The position numbers and the translations under genes are program-made. The notes under the pieces were generated by a model. The model made no database searches. It worked only from the letters and a program-made list of their open reading frames with translations, and had not been told where the DNA came from. Shown here piece after piece: positions 8,658 to 17,085 of a DNA stretch of 64,000 nucleotides. The stretch lies in contig NZ_JARVRJ010000006.1 in NCBI RefSeq assembly GCF_030209745.1, forward strand, positions 62,001 through 126,000. Reading direction: 5' to 3'. This DNA is from Arthrobacter sp. fls2-241-R2A-200 (GTDB lineage: Bacteria; Actinomycetota; Actinomycetes; Actinomycetales; Micrococcaceae). Each line of letters opens with the position of its first letter. Position 1 is the stretch's first letter.

Positions 8658-8704
8658 TCTGACATGCCGCCAAACCTACGGGTGCCCAGCCAACCTACGA
8701 ATGT

Positions 8705-10159
8705 TCAGCCAACCTGCGCCCTGCGGCCATAGCGGAAGTGGAAGAACGCATAGCACGCGCCAACGAACGGTACCCCAAAGTACAAAGCAGCTACCTGGTT
8801 TGGGTCCATGGCAATGCCTATGAGGGAGATGAAGCACAAGGCGAATGCAAGAATCGGTACCAGCGGAAAGAGTGGGGCCTTGTAGGCAAGGTCGCTGACT
8901 CGACCGCCGTTGCGGACGAACTGACGGCGATGGAAGAAGTGCGATGCGGTGATCGACATCCAAACCCCCACCACTGCGAAACCTGCAACGGAGACGAGGG
9001 CGAGGTAAACGGTTTCCGGGGCAACAATGCTGCTGATCAAGGAAGCCAACCCGCCGAGCATGCTCACGGAGAGTGCAGCCAGGGGTATTCCGCGGCGTGT
9101 CAGCTTTTTGAGGGCTTTGGGCGCTTGGCCCTCATCCGCCAAGGAGTAGAGCATGCGAGCACAGGAGAACAGGCCGCTATTGCCCGCGGACAGGAGCGCG
9201 GTGATGATGACGAAGTTCATGATGTCCCCTGCGAAAGGTATCCCCACCGAGGAGAAGACCGTCACGAAGGGACTCTCGTCCAGACCCACCTGGTCGAAAG
9301 GCACCGTAGCTGCGATCACTGCAATTGCGCCGACGAAGAAGATGAGAAGCCGAACAACGGTGCTGCGCATGGCTTTGGGAATGTTCCGCGCAGGGTCTGC
9401 CGTTTCGCCGGCTGCGACACCGATGAGCTCTGATCCGGAGAAGGCATAGAAGACAGCGAGGGTTGTTACAAGGACGCCGCTAAGGCCGTTGGGGAACAAA
9501 CCGCCCGACGTGTTGAAGTTTTCGAAAAGGAACGGGTGATGGTCCGATTCCGACAGCGGGTGGAAGCCCAGGACAGCCGCTCCGCCGAACACGATGAGGG
9601 CAATAATTGCACCGACCTTGACAATCGAGAACCAGAACTCCGACTCACCGAAAAACCGTGACGACACCGCGTTGAGGCCGAAGAGAACCACAGCAAACAC
9701 GGCACACCAAACCCAGACGTCCACGCCCGGAAACCAGCGTTGCATGAGCAATCCGGAGGCCGTGAATTCGGAGCCGATTGCCACGGCCCAGCACAGCCAG
9801 TAGAGCCATGCAGTGGCGAAACCGGTTGCGGGTCCAATGGAACGTGACGCGTAGATATGGAATGCTCCGGACACTGGGTAGGCAATGGCCAGCTCCCCAA
9901 GGCATGCCATCACCAGATAGACCACGAACGCCCCGATAAGGTAGGCGATGACCGCACCCAGGGGGCCGGCCTGGGAAATGGTGTATCCGGAGCTCAGGAA
10001 CAATCCGGAGCCGATCACCCCGCCCATCGCGATCATCACGAGGTGGCGGGCACCCATTGACCGGCGAAGGCCGGTTTCGGGCGCCGGCGCCGCGTTGGTC
10101 GCTAGGGTGTCAGGTTCATGTTGCAGTTCCAAAGGGGCCGAAGAGGTTGAAGAATCCAT
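8705..10159 (-). CDS. APC superfamily amino-acid permease
   Basis: A 484-residue, 12-helix transporter of the AAT branch. Helix 1 has MGGVIGSGLFLSSGYTISQA. The block LGELAIAYPVSGAFHIYA and the FSGSELIGVAAGETADPARN region are typical of lysine, S-methylmethionine and related permeases. It shares overall design but not close identity with the permease at 430-1848. The N-terminal 30 residues are hydrophilic and cytosolic. Together with the IclR regulator downstream it looks like a regulated uptake unit. Exact substrate cannot be assigned. Confidence 0.85.
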   Translation of the reverse strand: MDSSTSSAPLELQHEPDTLATNAAPAPETGLRRSMGARHLVMIAMGGVIGSGLFLSSGYTISQAGPLGAVIAYLIGAFVVYLVMACLGELAIAYPVSGAFHIYASRSIGPATGFATAWLYWLCWAVAIGSEFTASGLLMQRWFPGVDVWVWCAVFAVVLFGLNAVSSRFFGESEFWFSIVKVGAIIALIVFGGAAVLGFHPLSESDHHPFLFENFNTSGGLFPNGLSGVLVTTLAVFYAFSGSELIGVAAGETADPARNIPKAMRSTVVRLLIFFVGAIAVIAATVPFDQVGLDESPFVTVFSSVGIPFAGDIMNFVIITALLSAGNSGLFSCARMLYSLADEGQAPKALKKLTRRGIPLAALSVSMLGGLASLISSIVAPETVYLALVSVAGFAVVGVWMSITASHFFHRRQFVRNGGRVSDLAYKAPLFPLVPILAFALCFISLIGIAMDPNQVAALYFGVPFVGACYAFFHFRYGRRAQVG

Positions 10160-10343
10160 GTGATGTCTCCGTTGTGTGACAGATGCTGACGGTACGCCTG
10201 GGACATCCGGGGTGTGGCTGCCTAAAAGGGCGTCTGTAGTGACGAAGGTAACACAAAGTTCTCACCCGTGGTCATTAAAGACATTTATTAATGCATATGT
10301 TGCACACGGTTACACGGAGTACGTATCCGAGCCGGACCTATCG

Positions 10344-11036
10344 TCAGTAGTCCGGATTGCTGGGCACCACAAGGCCTGTTTCGTAGGCGTACACCACGAC
10401 CTGGACCCTATCGCGCAGTTGCAATTTGCTCAGAATCCGGCGGACATGGGTCTTCACAGTCGCCTCGGAGAGGAAGAACTTGTGCGCGATTTCCGCATTG
10501 GACAGGCCTTCAGCGATGGTCGTAAGGATCTCCGTTTCCCTCGGCGTCAGGCCATCAAGAAGGGGATCCCTGGGCGGCGTCTGCGGGTTACCCGGCACCG
10601 AACCTCCCCGGACATACGTCTCCAAGAGCCGTTGGGTCACGCGAGGGGCCACGACGGCGTCGCCACTGGCCACCACCCGCACCGCCTGCACGAGTTCGGC
10701 GGGCGCGACGTCCTTGAGCAGGAAGGCGGACGCGCCAGCCTGCAGGCCGCTGAACGCGTATTCGTCAAGGTCGAACGTGGTGAGGATGATGACCCGTGCT
10801 TCCGAGGATAAATCCGCAATTCGGCGCGTGGCCTCAATGCCGTCCATCGTTGGCATCCGGACGTCCATCAGTACGACGTCGGGCTGAAGCGACTCTACTT
10901 GGCGGACAGCTTCGGCTCCATCCGAGGCTTCCCCGACCACGGTGAGGTCTTCCTCGCCCTCAAGAATGAGGCGAAACCCCATGCGTAGCAGCGGTTGGTC
11001 ATCCACCAACAACACCTTGATCCTGCTTTCGATCAC
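10344..11036 (-). CDS. NarL/LuxR-type response regulator
   Basis: A 230-residue two-component regulator. The receiver domain (residues 6-120) has the acidic pair in LLVDDQPLLR and the phosphoacceptor Asp58 in VVLMDVRMP, plus the conserved K in FLLKDVAP. The C-terminal LuxR-type helix-turn-helix (about 163-225) has LTPRETEILTTIAEGLSNAE and VKTHVRRILSKL. Its start overlaps the stop of the histidine kinase gene by four bases (ATGA), so kinase and regulator form one unit. It is the last gene of a four-gene minus-strand operon with an ABC exporter, which it probably controls. Confidence 0.93.
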   Translation of the reverse strand: MIESRIKVLLVDDQPLLRMGFRLILEGEEDLTVVGEASDGAEAVRQVESLQPDVVLMDVRMPTMDGIEATRRIADLSSEARVIILTTFDLDEYAFSGLQAGASAFLLKDVAPAELVQAVRVVASGDAVVAPRVTQRLLETYVRGGSVPGNPQTPPRDPLLDGLTPRETEILTTIAEGLSNAEIAHKFFLSEATVKTHVRRILSKLQLRDRVQVVVYAYETGLVVPSNPDY

Positions 11037-12340
11037 GATTCCCCCTTTTCACCATTCCAGAGCAGCTCAGCGTGGACCGCCCAGCCTCCCCGTTTGCCCG
11101 GCCCGGCAGTAACCGTTCCGGCATAGATTCCAGCGCGTTCCCGCATCCCCGCGATCCCCTGCCCCGAGCCCAGGCCGCCGAGGCTAGCCATCCCGCCTGC
11201 GGGATCGGCGGACGCATCCCGGGTGCCGCGGCCGTCGTCGAGCACGTCTATGGTGACCAAATCGCCGTCGCGGGTAACGTGTACATCCACTCGGCCCAGG
11301 GACCGGCCGTACCGCAGCACGTTGGTCAGGGACTCCTGCACGATCCTGTAAACGGTCAGCTCCAATGCGGGATCCGCTGGGAGGGCCGGGCCCATGTGTG
11401 CGTAGTGCAGCGGAAGGCCTGCAGTACGGAATCCCTCCAGGAGCTTGGCCAGGTCCAGCCCCGAAGCGAGCGGGGTCAGGGGCGCGGGCTTGCCGGTATC
11501 GTCGCGCAACACCCCGAGGACCCGGCGCATGTCCGCCAAGGCTGCCCTGCCTGTCCGGGACAACTCGCCCAGAACCAGTCCGGCACGGTCCGGGTCTTTC
11601 TTGACCACAACCGCGGCGCCGTCGGAAAGACTGATCATCACGGTGAGCGAGTGGGCCACGACGTCGTGCATTTCCCGCGCTATCCGGTTCCGTTCGGTGA
11701 CCTTGCCGAGTTGCGTGGTCCTGGCGGCCCAGGCGGCGATTTCGGCTTCATGCTCCCTGCGCTGCCGGACAGAGATCCCGATGCCCGTTGCCAGTAGGTT
11801 CGAGAGCATGATGGTCACCGCGGTGGCGATGTTGTTGATCAGGTGAAAATTTTCCGGGACGTCCTGGAGTGTCCCGGCGTTGGACGGACTCGTCCACATG
11901 AACAGGTAAAGAAGGCTTAGCGGCAAGCTCGCACCGACAAAAATTGCCAATGCCGAGGCCCTTGGCTTCGTGGCCGCCATCGCATAAAGCGCGAACCACA
12001 GTCCTGCCGAAACGTTGGAGCCCCACGGGTTGAGGATCGTCGCGGCCACTTCCAAAAGCGCGACTGCCAGCACCACCTGGACGGGGAGCTCGCGCCGGAA
12101 GACCAACGCTGTAGCAATCAGCAGGAGCAACGCAACCACCAACCACTTGCCTTCGCCAATCGAAGCGATGATGGTGGGCAAGGCCAAAAGCAGGTAGCAA
12201 AGGACCACGACGGCGTTCATGGCGCGGGGGTGCTGGTAGAAGTACCGCCGGATCCGGCCCCTGCGGCGTTGGGTAATTTCAGCGAAGGACGCGTCGACCG
12301 TCATGGCCGCCGCGTCCTTCTGCAGTGGAGCTTCACTCAT
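11033..12340 (-). CDS. Sensor histidine kinase (HisKA_3 family)
   Basis: A 435-residue membrane kinase. About five hydrophobic segments lie between residues 42 and 190, with no large extracellular domain, so the signal is probably sensed in or near the membrane. A short coiled stretch leads to the dimerisation box RNRIAREMHDVVAHSLTVMI with phospho-accepting His225. The HATPase region has the N-box VQESLTNVLRYG and the glycine-rich DVLDDGRGT and GIAGMRERAG. It lies 27 bp downstream of the ABC permease gene and overlaps the response regulator. Together with the ABC pair this looks like a membrane-stress or drug-sensing export module. Confidence 0.93.
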   Translation of the reverse strand: MSEAPLQKDAAAMTVDASFAEITQRRRGRIRRYFYQHPRAMNAVVVLCYLLLALPTIIASIGEGKWLVVALLLLIATALVFRRELPVQVVLAVALLEVAATILNPWGSNVSAGLWFALYAMAATKPRASALAIFVGASLPLSLLYLFMWTSPSNAGTLQDVPENFHLINNIATAVTIMLSNLLATGIGISVRQRREHEAEIAAWAARTTQLGKVTERNRIAREMHDVVAHSLTVMISLSDGAAVVVKKDPDRAGLVLGELSRTGRAALADMRRVLGVLRDDTGKPAPLTPLASGLDLAKLLEGFRTAGLPLHYAHMGPALPADPALELTVYRIVQESLTNVLRYGRSLGRVDVHVTRDGDLVTIDVLDDGRGTRDASADPAGGMASLGGLGSGQGIAGMRERAGIYAGTVTAGPGKRGGWAVHAELLWNGEKGES

Positions 12341-12367
12341 GGAACGAGCCTAGACGGGCTGCCCTGC

Positions 12368-13267
12368 CTAGACGTCCCGCTTCTTGATAACCAGCAGAGC
12401 CGGAATCAGGAACAGGAGGACGTAGCCGAGGAAGATGAGGCCTCCCTGCCAGGGGTCAATGACGCCGTCCACGTGTCCAATGGCCAGGAACCGGCCGCCG
12501 GCCTCGCTGGGGATGTACTGGGGAACGTACTTCCAGAAATCCCCCGGGACCAATGAAAGGAATCCGGAAGCGATCGAGAGAACAAAGAACAGCGCGACCA
12601 GCACTGTGACCCCACCCGCGCTGTTGCGCAGCAAAGCCCCGAGCGAGAGCCCGATCAGGGCAACTCCGGCAACGTAGAGGCCACCGGTGAAAATGCTGTA
12701 CATCACGCCGTCGGTGGACCATGTCAGGTCCAGGTTGTAGCCACGGAAGACCGGCATGGCAATGAGGAAAGTCAGGAATGCCGCAATGGTGGTGATAACG
12801 TAGGAAACCACCACCAGGAGGAGTGCCTTCGCCAAAAATGCGGGAATTCTTTTGGGAACCGCATTCATGGTGGAACGGATCATGCCGGTGGCGTACTCCG
12901 AGGAGATAAACAGCACGGCGAGGGATCCCAACACCAAGGTGCCGATCTGCAGGCCCGCGTTAGGCAGGTTGTAGAGCTCAAACCCCGAGCCCTTGGGGAA
13001 TGCACTCGTCAACAGCTCCGGAGTGACGGTCTGGCCCGCCTCCTTGGCACGTTGCGCTATCTGGTTGATGAAGGAGTAACGGATCAGGACGGCCAGCGCC
13101 CCGATTCCCACGGTGGCCACGAGCGTCAGAATAAGGAGGATCTGCGTCGATGTCAGCGAGCGGAGCTTGATCCACTCGGACTTTACGACGCCGCCAAAGG
13201 TCACCCCGCCGGTGCCTGCGGAGGAGCGTGTTGGCACGCCTGCACGGTTCTCAGTAGTGGTGCTCAT
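12368..13267 (-). CDS. ABC-2 type transporter permease
   Basis: A 299-residue membrane protein with six predicted helices, including one near residue 45 (ILLILTLVATVGIGALAVLI) and a final GLIFLGYVLLFLIPALLVIK followed by a basic tail. There is a large loop between helices 1 and 2 (YSFINQIAQRAKEAGQ...), typical of ABC-2 exporters. The N-terminus is hydrophilic (residues 1-30) and cytosolic. It is separated by 5 bp from the ATPase gene upstream. The pair forms a two-component exporter, cargo unknown. Confidence 0.88.
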   Translation of the reverse strand: MSTTTENRAGVPTRSSAGTGGVTFGGVVKSEWIKLRSLTSTQILLILTLVATVGIGALAVLIRYSFINQIAQRAKEAGQTVTPELLTSAFPKGSGFELYNLPNAGLQIGTLVLGSLAVLFISSEYATGMIRSTMNAVPKRIPAFLAKALLLVVVSYVITTIAAFLTFLIAMPVFRGYNLDLTWSTDGVMYSIFTGGLYVAGVALIGLSLGALLRNSAGGVTVLVALFFVLSIASGFLSLVPGDFWKYVPQYIPSEAGGRFLAIGHVDGVIDPWQGGLIFLGYVLLFLIPALLVIKKRDV

Positions 13268-13272
13268 GGTGC

Positions 13273-14217
13273 TTACTTTCCTTCCGGTGCAGCGGCGAGT
13301 GCGGGTTCACCGGACACATGCGAGTGGTACTCGACTTCGTCCTTGGTGAGATTGAAGTAGGCGTCCTCAAGGGACGACACCTGAGGCGTCAGTTCATAGA
13401 CCAGGACCTGGTTGTCGAGCGCAATCTGCGCAATCTGGCGCGCCTGCAACCCGGTAACCTCGAGGGTTTCAGTCTCGCTTTGGTCCACCCGGACGCCGTC
13501 GCCTACCAGCAGCGACGACAGGTGGCTCGTCGCGGACGTCCGCACCAGGACCTTCGCCTGCTGCGCACCGGCGATGATGTCCTTGACCGGCGCGTCCGCG
13601 ATGATTTTGCCACGACCGATGACAATCAGGTGATCCGCGGTTTGCGACATTTCACTCATCAGGTGCGACGACAGGAAAACGGTCTTACCTTGGCTGGCGA
13701 GGTAGCGGACCAAGTTGCGGACCCAGAGGACGCCTTCGGGATCCAGCCCGTTGACAGGCTCATCCAGGATCAACGTCTGGGGGTCGCCCAGCAACGCTGC
13801 TGCGATGCCGAGCCGTTGTCCCATACCGAGTGAAAACCCGCCGGCTTTCTTCTTTGCGACGGCGCCGAGGCCGGTCATTTCGATGACCTCATGCACCCGT
13901 GAGGTAGGTATGTTGTGCGTCGCAGCCATGGCGAGCAGGTGGTTGTAGGCACTGCGGCCCGTGTGAACTGCCTTGGCATCGAGCAGGGCACCTACCTGGT
14001 GCAGGGGATCCCTGTGCTCGGAATAGTGCCGACCGTTGACCTTCACATCCCCCGAGGTGGGCCGGTCCAAGCCCATGATCATGCGCATCGTAGTGGATTT
14101 ACCTGCGCCGTTCGGGCCAAGGAAGCCTGTCACCCGGCCGGCTTGGACGGTGAAACTGACACCGTCGACGGCGGTCTTCGCGCCATAGACCTTTGATAGG
14201 CCTCTTGCTTCGATCAT
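13273..14217 (-). CDS. ABC transporter ATP-binding protein
   Basis: A 314-residue ATPase of the drug/lipid exporter class. Walker A is GPNGAGKST, the signature region is GFSLGMGQRLGIAAALLGDP, and Walker B LILDEPVNG is followed by the H-loop (FLSSHLMSEM). The C-terminal 90 residues form the accessory domain common in ABC-2 ATPases. I choose the ATG at 14217 (MIEARGLSKVYG), preceded by GAGGAGG about 11 bases upstream; a frame to 14241 is less likely. First gene of the ATPase-permease-kinase-regulator operon. Confidence 0.93.
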   Translation of the reverse strand: MIEARGLSKVYGAKTAVDGVSFTVQAGRVTGFLGPNGAGKSTTMRMIMGLDRPTSGDVKVNGRHYSEHRDPLHQVGALLDAKAVHTGRSAYNHLLAMAATHNIPTSRVHEVIEMTGLGAVAKKKAGGFSLGMGQRLGIAAALLGDPQTLILDEPVNGLDPEGVLWVRNLVRYLASQGKTVFLSSHLMSEMSQTADHLIVIGRGKIIADAPVKDIIAGAQQAKVLVRTSATSHLSSLLVGDGVRVDQSETETLEVTGLQARQIAQIALDNQVLVYELTPQVSSLEDAYFNLTKDEVEYHSHVSGEPALAAAPEGK

Positions 14218-14367
14218 GGAAGCGTTCCCTCCTCGGAGCACAGTGCGTGCAGATGAGTTTTTACTGTACTCACCACGCTAGTCACGAGGAGCCCGGAAAT
14301 CGCCTGTCCCAGGGATGATTCATGGGCCACCCAGGGTAGTCCTCATGGATGACCCTGAGTGGCGGTT

Positions 14368-15873
14368 CTACTCCGTGACAGGAAGGGGCGAGTACACCGT
14401 GAGCTGCCGTGGCCTGACGATGAACTCCGCGCTCCGCACGCCGGGCTTGGGTTCGCCGTCGACCGCCAAGACCAGTGGTTCGCCGATCGCTTCCACAACC
14501 ACCCTGGTTGCTTCGGTGAGGTGCGTGACCTTCGACGAGGCGACGGTGCCCGTCAGTACGGACCACAGGAGCCGTGCACGGGCAAACGGTTCATCCGCGG
14601 TAATCATGCGCAGGTCAAAGACGCCGTCGTCGAGTACCGGACGCCGCAGGGGAGCGTGGTCGCTGGGGTAGAACCGGCCACGGCCCATGTAAAGAATCCA
14701 GAGCGTGTGCTTCACACCGTCAACCAGGAGGGTCGTGGGCGAACTCGTGGCGAAGGTCCGCAGTGACGCAAGGACTCCGGCGAGCGGTTTACCCAGGGCC
14801 AGTTCAAGCTTCTCCCGACGGCGCACAAGGTTGGGATACAAACCGATGCTGGCCGTGTTCAGCATGGCCAACTCAAGCGTCTCGGGCGAATCGGGGAGCC
14901 CGCGTTGCACCACTACATGTCCCAGGTCGACGGACGCGGCATGGCCATTGGTGACGGCCTCGATAGCGTCATCGATGGAACTGGTGCCAAGGTCGCGGGC
15001 GAAATGGTTGAGGGTTCCCCCCGGGAGGACAAGGAGCGGGAGTGAATGCTCGACGGCGGCAGCGGCGGCAGCGCCCACCGTTCCGTCACCGCCCCACACG
15101 CCAAGCGCCACAATCCCGGTCCGGGTAGCCGCGGCATCTATTTCCGCAGCGACATCCTTATCTTCACCGATCTCATGAATATACGCCTTGGGGAATACTT
15201 TGAGGAGCAGCTCACTGGTTTCGGGCGTGTAGGAGCCGCCAAGCACGTTGACGGCGATGGCCAGCCCCTCGCCGTCGGCAATGGCTGGTGCTTCGGCAGG
15301 AGTACGCCGCGGACTGGGTTCAGCAGGCCGGGCCGGCCACCAGTTGCGTGTTAGGAGCGCCGCGCCCACCCCGATCGCCGACCCCAGGACAACGTCAGTG
15401 GGCCAGTGCGCGCCAGTATGCACTCGCGAGTACGCAACTCCCGCGGCCACGGGCACTAGGGCCGCTCCTAACGCTGGAGAGACCATGCCAGCACCAACGG
15501 CGAACGCCACAGCTGATGCCGAGTGGCCGGAGGGCATGGAGGAGCTCGAGGGCTGTGGATTGACGAAACGAAAGGTCGGAAGAATGTCCGGATGGGGACG
15601 CCGACGGGGCAACAGCGTCTTGAACACGAGGTTGGTCACCCCGGAAGCAACAGCCAAGGAAAGCAGGCCATGCACGGCAGCCCTCCTCGGCGTGCCAGGG
15701 ATGGTTGCCATGGCGCCTGCTATGCCGAACCACAGCTTGCTCTTGGTCGCGGACGAGGAAAGCCTGCGGAAGAAAACATCGTGGCTGCCCTGGGGCTGGC
15801 GGGACACCGCCCGGACCAGGAACCGGTCAAAAGCTGAAACCTGTTGTGGGCCCATGCCCAAGAAGCCTCGCAT
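14368..15873 (-). CDS. PAP2 phosphatase - diacylglycerol kinase fusion
   Basis: A 501-residue two-domain lipid enzyme. Residues about 30-175 form a membrane PAP2 phosphatase with the three-part signature KTLLPRRRP, MPSGHSAS and SRVHTGAHWPTDV. Residues about 205-500 form a lipid kinase of the DAGK/YegS/BmrU fold with GVWGGDGTVGAA and LVLPGGTLNHFARDL. It may interconvert phosphorylated and free lipids or polyprenols at the membrane. Such fusions are known in Actinobacteria, but the substrate is not settled. It ends 150 bp from the ABC operon start and lies 9 bp downstream of the MFS gene. Confidence 0.88.
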   Translation of the reverse strand: MRGFLGMGPQQVSAFDRFLVRAVSRQPQGSHDVFFRRLSSSATKSKLWFGIAGAMATIPGTPRRAAVHGLLSLAVASGVTNLVFKTLLPRRRPHPDILPTFRFVNPQPSSSSMPSGHSASAVAFAVGAGMVSPALGAALVPVAAGVAYSRVHTGAHWPTDVVLGSAIGVGAALLTRNWWPARPAEPSPRRTPAEAPAIADGEGLAIAVNVLGGSYTPETSELLLKVFPKAYIHEIGEDKDVAAEIDAAATRTGIVALGVWGGDGTVGAAAAAAVEHSLPLLVLPGGTLNHFARDLGTSSIDDAIEAVTNGHAASVDLGHVVVQRGLPDSPETLELAMLNTASIGLYPNLVRRREKLELALGKPLAGVLASLRTFATSSPTTLLVDGVKHTLWILYMGRGRFYPSDHAPLRRPVLDDGVFDLRMITADEPFARARLLWSVLTGTVASSKVTHLTEATRVVVEAIGEPLVLAVDGEPKPGVRSAEFIVRPRQLTVYSPLPVTE

Positions 15874-15882
15874 GCCCTTACC

Positions 15883-17085
15883 CTAACGCTTGGACATCAC
15901 CCGCAACGGTTTGGCAGCACCGGCCAATGCGAGGGCAACCAGCATGGGTGCCACGATCACGATCAGTGCCAAGTGGATTCCGGTGTGGTCGCCGAGGTAG
16001 CCCAGCAACGGCGGACCCGCCAGGAAGGCGACGTAGCCGATAGTGGACACTACTGAAACGCGTGCAGCAGCATGGTCGGGATCATCCGCGGCAGCTGACA
16101 TCCCCACCGGAAAGGCCAATGCCGCGCCGATACCCCACAGCGCCGCGCCTGCACTGCCCAACACCACGTTGTCGGCAAATACAAACAAGGACAGACCCAA
16201 AGCGGCCGCGGCCATACTGGCACGAAGGACAGCCACCCGGCCAAACCTATCGATTGCCCTACCGCCAAAGAACCTCATTCCCGTCATCGCGGCGACAAAG
16301 AGCGCAAACATCAGCGCGCCCGTGGATTCCGAGACGTTCAGGCCATCCACAGCGGCCTTGGCGATCCAGTCGTTGCCTGCACCTTCGGTGAGTGTCGCAC
16401 CGAGGACCACGACGCCGATAAGCAGCGTTCTGGAGTCCCGCCAAGCAGAAGGTCCCCGCCTTACGGGGGCACCGGCGTCGTGCGTTTCCACGGGGGTAGG
16501 CAGCCACGGGAGGAAGTACTTCGGTGCTGTCAGGGCCAGGACAACTGCGACTGCCGCAATAACGATCAGGTGCTCGGGCAGGCCGATGCCTGCCTGCGAG
16601 AGGCCGGCTCCGATCAGGGCGCCAAGAAAGGCGCCTCCGCTGAACGCGGCATGGAACTGCGGCATGACGGTGCGCTTCAGGCCGTGCTCAACATCGGTGC
16701 CTTCGATATTCTGGGCCACGTCCCAGAGGCCTATGCCAATGCCGAAGAAAAACAGGGCCACTGCCGTGCCGGGAATCGATACCGTCATCAGTGAGACGGC
16801 GATGGACGCCCCGGCGACGCCGGCCACAACCCCAGCCAAGCGAACGGTGTTGGCAGGGCCCAGCTTGCCCACCACCCATCCGGCGGAAGGCAACGCCACG
16901 AGCGAACCAACAGCGGTACAGAGCAGCAAGGTTCCCATCTGTCCGGACGTGAGGCTGAGCGCGTCCGCGACAGCGGGAATCCGGGCAGCCCAACTCGCGA
17001 AGACGAGGCCGTTGAGGCCAAAGATCAGGAATGTCGCTACCGCAGCGGCGTTCAGGCTGGCGGTGCTTCTTGAACTGATGGTCAT
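15883..17085 (-). CDS. Major facilitator superfamily transporter
   Basis: A 400-residue protein with 12 predicted helices. The N-terminal half has FGLNGLVFASWAARIPAVAD and the loop motif GWVVGKLGP. A central basic loop (residues about 190-215) joins the halves, and the second half includes FFGGRAIDRFGR. It resembles the YbjJ-like branch of MFS proteins. The ATG at 17085 overlaps the stop of the ABC-F gene (TGATG), so the start is well supported by coupling; a longer frame to 17118 is not needed. Substrate unknown; an efflux role would fit the ABC-F partner. Confidence 0.85.
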   Translation of the reverse strand: MTISSRSTASLNAAAVATFLIFGLNGLVFASWAARIPAVADALSLTSGQMGTLLLCTAVGSLVALPSAGWVVGKLGPANTVRLAGVVAGVAGASIAVSLMTVSIPGTAVALFFFGIGIGLWDVAQNIEGTDVEHGLKRTVMPQFHAAFSGGAFLGALIGAGLSQAGIGLPEHLIVIAAVAVVLALTAPKYFLPWLPTPVETHDAGAPVRRGPSAWRDSRTLLIGVVVLGATLTEGAGNDWIAKAAVDGLNVSESTGALMFALFVAAMTGMRFFGGRAIDRFGRVAVLRASMAAAALGLSLFVFADNVVLGSAGAALWGIGAALAFPVGMSAAADDPDHAAARVSVVSTIGYVAFLAGPPLLGYLGDHTGIHLALIVIVAPMLVALALAGAAKPLRVMSKR

